A stretch of 5,108 bases of DNA, taken from positions 1 to 5,108 of the forward strand of contig JAUNJW010000162.1 in assembly GCA_030533035.1 (NCBI GenBank), given 5' to 3'. The stretch is from Erysipelotrichaceae bacterium. GTDB taxonomy: Bacteria; Bacillota_I; Bacilli_A; Erysipelotrichales; Erysipelotrichaceae. The notes beneath the pieces were generated by a model that saw nothing but the letters and a program-made list of their open reading frames with translations, was not told the origin of the DNA and ran no database searches. Each line of letters starts with the position of its first letter. Within the stretch, counting starts at the first letter, position 1. This document shows positions 1 to 5,108 of this stretch, piece by piece. Made by a program: the position numbers and the translations under genes.

Positions 1-1119
1 CATCTGGGTGCCGAGCTGGTTCGGGGTGTTGGGGAACTTGTCGAACGGGAAGCGCGGGAACTTGGCAACGATGTAGTCGAGGCTGGGTTCCTTGTCGGCG
101 GTTGTGCCGGCCACTTCGATGTCTTCAAGAGCCATGCCCATGGCGATCTTGGCGGTCACCCTGGCGATCGGATAGCCGGACGCCTTGGAGGCCAGCGCCG
201 AGGATCTGGAGACTCTCGGGTTGACTTCAATCAGATAGTATTCACTTGTTTCGGGATGGAGGGCGAACTGGACGTTGCAGCCGCCTTCGATCTTCAGTTC
301 ACGGATGATCTTGATCGCTGAGTCATTCAGCATCTTCAGGTCATGGTCATTGAGGGAAAGGATCGGGGCGACAACGATCGAGTCGCCGGTATGGACGCCG
401 ACCGGGTCGACATTTTCCATGCCGCAGATCGTGATTGTCTTATCGTTGGAGTCACGCATGACTTCAAACTCGATTTCCTTGTAGCCTCTGACGCTCTTTT
501 CAATCAGGACCTGGTGAACCGGGGAAAGCTGGAAGGCATTGGTGCCGATTTCGACCAGCTCCTCTTCGTTATAGGCAAAGCCGCCGCCGGTGCCGCCGAG
601 TGTGAAGGCAGGTCTCAGGACAACCGGATAGCCGATATGCTTCGCGGCTTCTTTCGCTTCTTCAAGATTGTATGTGATTTCGGAAGGAATGACCGGCTCG
701 CCGATCTTCTGGCACATTTCCTTGAACATCTGGCGGTCTTCCGCCCTTTCGATGCTCTCCCGCGGGGTGCCGAGCAGCTCAACGCCGCATTCTTTCAGGA
801 TTCCCTTTTTATCCAGCTGGACCGCCAGGTTGAGGCCGGTCTGGCCGCCGATGCCCGGGACAATCGCGTCGGGTCTTTCATAGCGGAGGATTTTCGCGAC
901 ATATTCCAGAGTCAGCGGTTCCATGTAAACCTTGTCCGCCATCTGGGTATCGGTCATGATTGTCGCCGGGTTGGAGTTGACCAGAATGACCTGGTATCCC
1001 TCTTCCCTTAAGGCAATGCATGCCTGGGTGCCGGCGTAGTCAAATTCCGCCGCCTGGCCGATCACGATCGGGCCGGAGCCGATAATCAGCACTTTTTTGA
1101 TGTCTGTCCGTTTTGCCAT
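1..1119 (-). CDS. carB: Carbamoyl-phosphate synthase large subunit, N-terminal part (cut by window edge)
   Basis: CarB makes carbamoyl phosphate from bicarbonate, two ATP and glutamine-derived ammonia (the ammonia comes from CarA), feeding cytoplasmic pyrimidine and arginine synthesis. The 373 visible residues are about a third of the usual ~1,070 and cover the carboxyphosphate half: N-terminal pre-ATP-grasp domain (about 1-125) followed by the ATP-grasp domain (about 126-373). The start [20 protein letters not shown] and the segments [10 protein letters not shown] (48-57), GGQTGLNLA (91-99), AEDR (126-129), [12 protein letters not shown] (169-180) and [14 protein letters not shown] (300-313) are family hallmarks. 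By alignment from memory with E. coli CarB, the ATP/metal-binding residues R129, R169, E215, H243, Q284, E298, N300 and R302 are all present. The start is supported by AAAGGAG seven bases upstream. The frame is uninterrupted to the left edge. CarA is not directly upstream; the preceding gene is a GH3 glycosidase 318 bp away, so carB appears to begin its own transcription unit behind an attenuator-like leader. Identification is essentially certain. Confidence 0.98.
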   Translation of the reverse strand, partial: MAKRTDIKKVLIIGSGPIVIGQAAEFDYAGTQACIALREEGYQVILVNSNPATIMTDTQMADKVYMEPLTLEYVAKILRYERPDAIVPGIGGQTGLNLAVQLDKKGILKECGVELLGTPRESIERAEDRQMFKEMCQKIGEPVIPSEITYNLEEAKEAAKHIGYPVVLRPAFTLGGTGGGFAYNEEELVEIGTNAFQLSPVHQVLIEKSVRGYKEIEFEVMRDSNDKTITICGMENVDPVGVHTGDSIVVAPILSLNDHDLKMLNDSAIKIIRELKIEGGCNVQFALHPETSEYYLIEVNPRVSRSSALASKASGYPIARVTAKIAMGMALEDIEVAGTTADKEPSLDYIVAKFPRFPFDKFPNTPNQLGTQM

Positions 1120-1126
1120 AGTGATT

Positions 1127-1133
1127 CTCCTTT
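1127..1133 (-). promoter_or_regulatory. carB ribosome binding site
   Basis: AAAGGAG on the minus strand, ending seven bases before the carB ATG. It fixes the start codon at 1119. It lies outside the terminator hairpin, about 65 bases downstream of its U-tract, so the upstream hairpin is unlikely to act by hiding this site. Confidence 0.85.
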
Positions 1134-1196
1134 AACAAGATATAAGCAATCATACGGGTAAATCAGATGCTCTGTGCGCGCAGGATCCCGGATAAG

Positions 1197-1235
1197 AAAA
1201 AACCGGTTTCTAAATGATAAACATTAAGAAACCGG
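1197..1235 (-). terminator. Intrinsic terminator in the carB leader, probable attenuator
   Basis: In the carB direction the RNA forms a nine-pair stem, CCGGUUUCU (1235-1227) with AGAAACCGG (1211-1203). Beyond a single U-U mismatch (1226/1212) come four more pairs, AAUG with CAUU, closing a five-base UUUAU loop (1221-1217). Six U residues follow directly (1202-1197), then CUU. This is a canonical Rho-independent terminator on the minus strand; the plus strand has no T-run after the hairpin. It sits about 115 bases after a predicted promoter and 78 bases before the carB ATG, with no other conventional gene between, so it most likely attenuates carB. The 28-codon leader ORF ends inside the 3' arm. 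It could also stop transcripts arriving from the GH3 gene, so simple termination of that gene remains a possible alternative role. Confidence 0.88.
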
Positions 1236-1296
1236 AAACAAGACTCTTACTGGCGGAAACCGATTCGATTGTAAACATTCTGACAACCTTCATCAT
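1210..1296 (-). CDS. Putative 28-residue leader peptide of the carB attenuator
   Basis: A short ORF starting ATG-ATG, beginning MMKVVRMFTIE and ending SGFLMFII, then TAG. AGGAG lies six bases before the first ATG, an ideal spacing, and a promoter lies about 50 bases further upstream. Its last seven codons or so run through the 5' arm and loop of the terminator, and the stop codon is in the 3' arm (1212-1210). A ribosome there would physically prevent the hairpin from forming. The 35 bases 1244-1210 contain 19 U. This resembles the E. coli pyrBI leader, where low UTP makes RNA polymerase pause, translation catches up and the terminator is bypassed. That comparison is inference. There is no run of Arg codons (one AGA at codon 6), so classical arginine-codon attenuation is less likely. 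The hydrophobic end could alternatively mean a small membrane peptide. I recognise no homologue. The gene is too short for ordinary ORF callers. Confidence 0.6.
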   Translation of the reverse strand: MMKVVRMFTIESVSASKSLVSGFLMFII

Positions 1297-1302
1297 ACTG
1301 CG

Positions 1303-1307
1303 CTCCT
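1303..1307 (-). promoter_or_regulatory. Ribosome binding site of the leader peptide
   Basis: AGGAG on the minus strand with a six-base spacer (CGCAGT) to the ATG at 1296. It is what separates this ORF from a chance open frame. GUUCC (1332-1328) could pair with GGAAC (1312-1308) just before it, forming a small hairpin beside the site; that stem is only five pairs and weakly supported. Confidence 0.62.
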
Positions 1308-1353
1308 GTTCCGTTGAATGACACCGGGAACGGCTGTCCCCTGCGCCGTAAAA

Positions 1354-1382
1354 AAGGTATCATTTTCAAAAACTGATGTCAA
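1354..1382 (-). promoter_or_regulatory. Predicted sigma-A-type promoter of the carB leader
   Basis: On the minus strand a perfect -35 box TTGACA (1382-1377) is followed by a 17-base spacer and TACCTT (1359-1354), with TG one base upstream of the -10 (extended -10 type). The -10 matches consensus at only three of six positions, but the perfect -35, ideal spacing and TG compensate. Initiation is expected near 1349-1347, just after a run of six T (1355-1350). This gives a leader of about 230 bases before carB containing the small ORF and the terminator. It lies 56 bases past the GH3 stop codon, so carB need not depend on GH3 transcription. Confidence 0.6.
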
Positions 1383-1437
1383 TGCATGGCTCCGCTGTTT
1401 TGCGTCCTTTTGAAACAAGCTCTGAAAACTTTTTCTT

Positions 1438-3873
1438 TCAGTTTTCATTTTCCCGCGGGTCTTCCGGCTGACGGGAAATCCGTTCCGCCGTCCGCACGAT
1501 CCGCGAGGCGTTGGCAGCCAGGTCGTTTCTGGTCACGGTTCCTTCCTTAAGGCCGGCGAGGATCTGCACCAGTTCTTTTTTGGAGCCGGGCATGAAGAGA
1601 TCATTGGACGCCGCCGCCACTGTCGCGGCATCCGGGGTCGCGTATTTCTGGTTCCGCGAGAAGAGGAAATTCGCTGTCACCCAGTCGGTCATGACAATGC
1701 CGTCAAAGCCGAACTGCCTTCTGAGGATGTCAATCAGCAGACCTCTGTGCATGGATGTGTGGGTACCGTTGACCAGGTTGTAGGAAGACATGACGGCAGC
1801 CGGGTCGGATTCCCTGACGGCGATCTCAAAGCCGCGCAGGTAGATTTCCCGCAGCGCCCTTTCCGAAAGAACGGAATTGTTGTTGTAGCGGTTGGTCTCC
1901 TGGCTGTTGGCCGCGTAATGCTTGAGGGTGACGCCCCGGCCGGGGTGTTTCTGCACGCCCTTTGTCAGGGCAGCCGCGAAGAGGCCGGACACCAGCGGAT
2001 CCTCGGAAAGATACTCAAAGTTTCTGCCGCAGCGCACGTCGCGCTGGATGTTGAGCGCCGGCGCCAGCCAGAGGTCGATGTTGAAATGAGTCATCTCGCG
2101 GCCGATGATATCGCCGCAGACCTCGGCGAATTCCAGGTTCCAGCTCTGGGCCAGCGCCGTTTCCACCGGCAGAGCTGTCGCGTTCTGTTCATGGACAGTG
2201 TCGCGGCGGCCCGGTTTCGGGCTGAAGCGGTTGGCGGCCCGGACGATGCCTTTCGGCAGCAGGTCGCCGATTGTGTCCGGGAATGCCGGTCCGATTGTAT
2301 GGACATTGCCGTTTCTGTCTTCAAAGTATTCCCTGCTCAGGCGCAGACCGGCGGGGCCGTCGGCCATGACCAGCACCGGAAAGCCGTGTTTAAGTCCCTT
2401 CCCGCTGGTTTCCCCGGCGGCGCCTGCCACCTGCCTGGCGGCGCTGCCGATGATGTCAGCCAGTCCCCTTCCGTAGGCGCCGATATTCATCTCGGCCAGG
2501 GTTCTGTCATCGAGGTTCATGTATTCCGGAATAATTTCAGGGCTGAAGTCCTTCAGCTGCTTTTCCTCAATCAGGGAAAGATCGATATTGATCAAAGAAG
2601 ACGGCACTTCATGGTTTGCGATTTCCGCCTGCAGGTCGATGAAGTCAGGTGCCTCCACCGCCTTCACGGCATGCTGGACAGTCTTGTCCTGTGAAATATG
2701 GAAGGCGCCGGAAAGAACAGTATTCCGGGAGGAATTTCCGGTTCGCAGAAGATAGTCGCCTTTGACTAGTTTGTATATTTCATTCTTTTCGTCATAGACG
2801 GAAAGATCCCTCAGCTTGAATTCCAGCTTCACCTTCTGTGACTCACCCGGTTTCAGCTCATCTGTCTTGGCGAAAGCGGCCAGGACCTGGTACGGCTGGT
2901 GAATTTCACCGCGCGGCGGGGAGACATACAGCTGCACGGTTTCCTTGCCGGCGAAGGTTCCGGTATTGGTCACGGTGCACTGCGCTTCGATCTTTTCCCC
3001 GTTCTGCGCAAAGGCAAGCGGGCCGATGTCAAATTCCGTATAGGAGAGTCCGTATCCAAACGGCCATAAGACTTCCTTTTCAAAGCTGTCGAAATAGCGG
3101 TAGCCGGTATAGATACCTTCCCGGTAGCGGGCGTCATCCCATTCGCCGAAGCCGTTGTCGGCGTAATAGTCCTCCGCTTTCGCCCAGGTGGCGGTCAGCT
3201 TTCCGGATGGATATGCCTTTCCCAGAAGGATGTCAGCCAGGACGCAGCCGGTCTCTGTTCCCAGCTGGGAAAGGATCAGGATATTATCGACATTCCGGAC
3301 CGGGTAAAGATCGATGTAGCCGCCGCCGTTGATCACCAGCATGAATTTCTTATACTGATGATTCAGTGTCAGGATATCGCGCACTTCTGTCTGGGAAAGA
3401 CGGATGTCCTCCTCACTCCTGTCACCGCCTTCCCCGCACAGCCTGCGGACGACATAGATGGCGGTATCGCCCGCGCCGTCAAAGGGAATATAGTATTCAG
3501 GCTCGCGGACCGGTTTTCCCATGCCTTCAACGACAGCCAGGGTTCTCTTCCTTCTGGCGTCCCGTTTCAGGCCGAGGAAATGCATGGCCCGCGCCTTTTC
3601 GTAGTGTCTTTCGTAATGCTTCAGCCAGTTTCTGGTCGTGACCGTAAAGCCGGCGGCCTCGAGTCCTTCCTCAACGCTGACAAAGCCGGAGGAATTGACT
3701 TCGCCGCTGCCGGTGCCGCCCTTGACAGTGTGGCGCACGCCGGGTCCGTAGGCGGCGATTTGGCATGGCTTTTCCAGCGGGAAATCGCCGTTTTTCTTCA
3801 GCAGGACTGTGCACTCGCTCAGATAGGGCCTGAGCATTCCGATATGTTTCTCTTCAGAGGGATTGCGTTTCAT
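1438..3873 (-). CDS. GH3 beta-glucosidase with permuted domain order
   Basis: A complete 811-residue glycoside hydrolase family 3 enzyme, likely releasing glucose (or another sugar) from beta-glycosides. Domain order is reversed relative to most GH3: the alpha/beta-sandwich domain comes first (about 15-280, with CTVLLKKNG, AAYGPGVRHTVKGGTGSGEVN in part, and PFGYGLSYTEF at 271-281). A fibronectin-III-like domain follows (about 284-395, VTNTGTFAGKETVQLYVSPP), and the TIM-barrel domain is last (about 440-800). In the barrel, MADGPAGLR (503-511), GRNFEYLSEDP (616-626), KHYAAN (651-656) and VMTDW (727-731) are the substrate-binding and nucleophile motifs, so D730 is the predicted nucleophile. Known permuted members include beta-glucosidases of Ruminococcus albus and Butyrivibrio fibrisolvens. 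There is no signal peptide or membrane segment, so it acts in the cytoplasm. The start is chosen at 3873 because AGGGAGGT ends seven bases before it; an in-frame ATG at 3897 would add eight residues but lacks a comparable site. It is divergent from a GH1 gene with a shared cre. Exact substrate (beta-glucoside or beta-xyloside) is uncertain. Confidence 0.93.
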   Translation of the reverse strand: MKRNPSEEKHIGMLRPYLSECTVLLKKNGDFPLEKPCQIAAYGPGVRHTVKGGTGSGEVNSSGFVSVEEGLEAAGFTVTTRNWLKHYERHYEKARAMHFLGLKRDARRKRTLAVVEGMGKPVREPEYYIPFDGAGDTAIYVVRRLCGEGGDRSEEDIRLSQTEVRDILTLNHQYKKFMLVINGGGYIDLYPVRNVDNILILSQLGTETGCVLADILLGKAYPSGKLTATWAKAEDYYADNGFGEWDDARYREGIYTGYRYFDSFEKEVLWPFGYGLSYTEFDIGPLAFAQNGEKIEAQCTVTNTGTFAGKETVQLYVSPPRGEIHQPYQVLAAFAKTDELKPGESQKVKLEFKLRDLSVYDEKNEIYKLVKGDYLLRTGNSSRNTVLSGAFHISQDKTVQHAVKAVEAPDFIDLQAEIANHEVPSSLINIDLSLIEEKQLKDFSPEIIPEYMNLDDRTLAEMNIGAYGRGLADIIGSAARQVAGAAGETSGKGLKHGFPVLVMADGPAGLRLSREYFEDRNGNVHTIGPAFPDTIGDLLPKGIVRAANRFSPKPGRRDTVHEQNATALPVETALAQSWNLEFAEVCGDIIGREMTHFNIDLWLAPALNIQRDVRCGRNFEYLSEDPLVSGLFAAALTKGVQKHPGRGVTLKHYAANSQETNRYNNNSVLSERALREIYLRGFEIAVRESDPAAVMSSYNLVNGTHTSMHRGLLIDILRRQFGFDGIVMTDWVTANFLFSRNQKYATPDAATVAAASNDLFMPGSKKELVQILAGLKEGTVTRNDLAANASRIVRTAERISRQPEDPRENEN

Positions 3874-3880
3874 GATGATT

Positions 3881-3888
3881 ACCTCCCT
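3881..3888 (-). promoter_or_regulatory. GH3 ribosome binding site (decides the start)
   Basis: AGGGAGGT on the minus strand, seven bases before the ATG at 3873. The alternative ATG at 3897 lies upstream of this sequence and would translate through it, so the downstream start (MKRNPSEEKH) is preferred. Confidence 0.85.
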
Positions 3889-3927
3889 GTTTTCCATTGT
3901 ACTCTTCTTTGGACGCCATAGCTGCAG

Positions 3928-3943
3928 TCACACATTTTCACAC
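3928..3943. repeat. Two TCACAC direct repeats, 10 bp apart
   Basis: TCACAC occurs at 3928-3933 and again at 3938-3943, separated by ATTT, giving a start-to-start spacing of one helical turn (GTGTGA repeated on the other strand). The pair lies in the divergent control region, just downstream of the predicted GH3 -10 box and upstream of the GH1 promoter. Such phased repeats can be sites for a pathway-specific regulator binding one face of the DNA, but six-base repeats can arise by chance and I recognise no known operator. Confidence 0.3.
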
Positions 3944-3945
3944 GC

Positions 3946-5108
<1,163 letters not shown>

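Noticed and set aside
343..1011. 222-codon plus-strand open frame opposite carB
   Set aside because: Antisense to conserved CarB ATP-grasp sequence, with no motif or ribosome binding site; an antisense shadow.
1149..1154. TATGAT as a -10 box for a promoter just ahead of carB, downstream of the terminator
   Set aside because: Five of six to consensus, but the hexamer 17 bases upstream (ACAGAG) is not -35-like. It cannot be excluded as a weak promoter, which would bypass the attenuator.
1197..1350. PyrR-binding leader or T-box upstream of carB
   Set aside because: I could not find the PyrR anti-antiterminator loop pattern or the T-box TGGNACCGCG-type sequence. A covariance-model search would be the proper test.
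1415..1445. Possible terminator directly after the GH3 stop codon
   Set aside because: A short A/T-rich pairing (CTGAAA with TTTCAG) exists, but there is no GC-rich stem and no following T-run; the leader terminator at 1197-1235 is much stronger.
1747..2694. 315-codon open frame antisense to the GH3 gene
   Set aside because: It lies wholly opposite a well-supported GH3 coding region, has no recognisable domain or RBS, and its Arg/Val/Ala/Gly-rich composition is typical of antisense shadows of GC-rich genes. The other plus-strand frames within 1511-3921 are rejected for the same reason.
3874..3897. Upstream in-frame GH3 start (ATG at 3897, eight extra residues)
   Set aside because: The strong AGGGAGGT at 3881-3888 falls inside this extension and is ideally spaced for the ATG at 3873; nothing comparable precedes 3897.
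3896..3901. TACAAT as a -10 box for the GH3 gene
   Set aside because: Good hexamer but no -35-like sequence at 16-18 bases, and the start site would fall almost on the ribosome binding site; the pair at 3946-3974 is preferred.

Overview
The window looks like a chromosomal segment from a moderately GC-rich, low-copy-repeat Bacillota (Firmicutes), probably a gut or rumen carbohydrate fermenter. The reasons are strong AGGAGG-type ribosome binding sites at every start, a textbook CcpA catabolite-responsive element (cre), a Bacillota-style CarB, a PTS-type GH1 6-phospho-beta-glucosidase, and a domain-permuted GH3 beta-glucosidase of the kind known from Ruminococcus and Butyrivibrio. A finer placement (for example Erysipelotrichia) is only a guess.

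Layout, left to right. Positions 1-1119 (minus) hold the first 373 residues of carB, the large subunit of carbamoyl-phosphate synthase, cut by the window edge. Positions 1120-1437 contain no conventional gene but are densely organised. Reading toward carB there is a sigma-A-like promoter (TTGACA, 17 nt, TACCTT with an upstream TG), a 28-codon ORF with a perfectly placed AGGAG, and a strong intrinsic terminator whose hairpin overlaps the last codons and stop of that ORF. The carB ribosome binding site and start follow. This has the architecture of a translation-coupled transcription attenuator, and it is the most interesting item in the window. No carA lies immediately upstream of carB. Positions 1438-3873 (minus) hold a complete 811-residue cytoplasmic GH3 enzyme with its catalytic barrel at the C-terminal end. 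Positions 3874-4011 are a divergent intergenic control region with a central cre. Positions 4012-5108 (plus) hold the first 365 residues of a GH1 enzyme, cut by the right edge.

How the parts fit. The GH3 and GH1 genes are divergently transcribed from a 138-bp region. A single near-perfect palindromic cre overlaps the likely promoters in both directions, so both beta-glucoside-cleaving enzymes are probably repressed together by CcpA when preferred sugars are present. GH1 would cleave sugars phosphorylated during PTS import, and the signal-less GH3 enzyme would cleave unphosphorylated beta-glycosides in the cytoplasm. The carB unit is biosynthetic (pyrimidine/arginine precursor) and appears to have its own promoter and leader. 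The leader terminator would also stop read-through from the GH3 gene, which lacks a clear terminator of its own. The window shows no mobile elements, CRISPR array, tRNA or rRNA.
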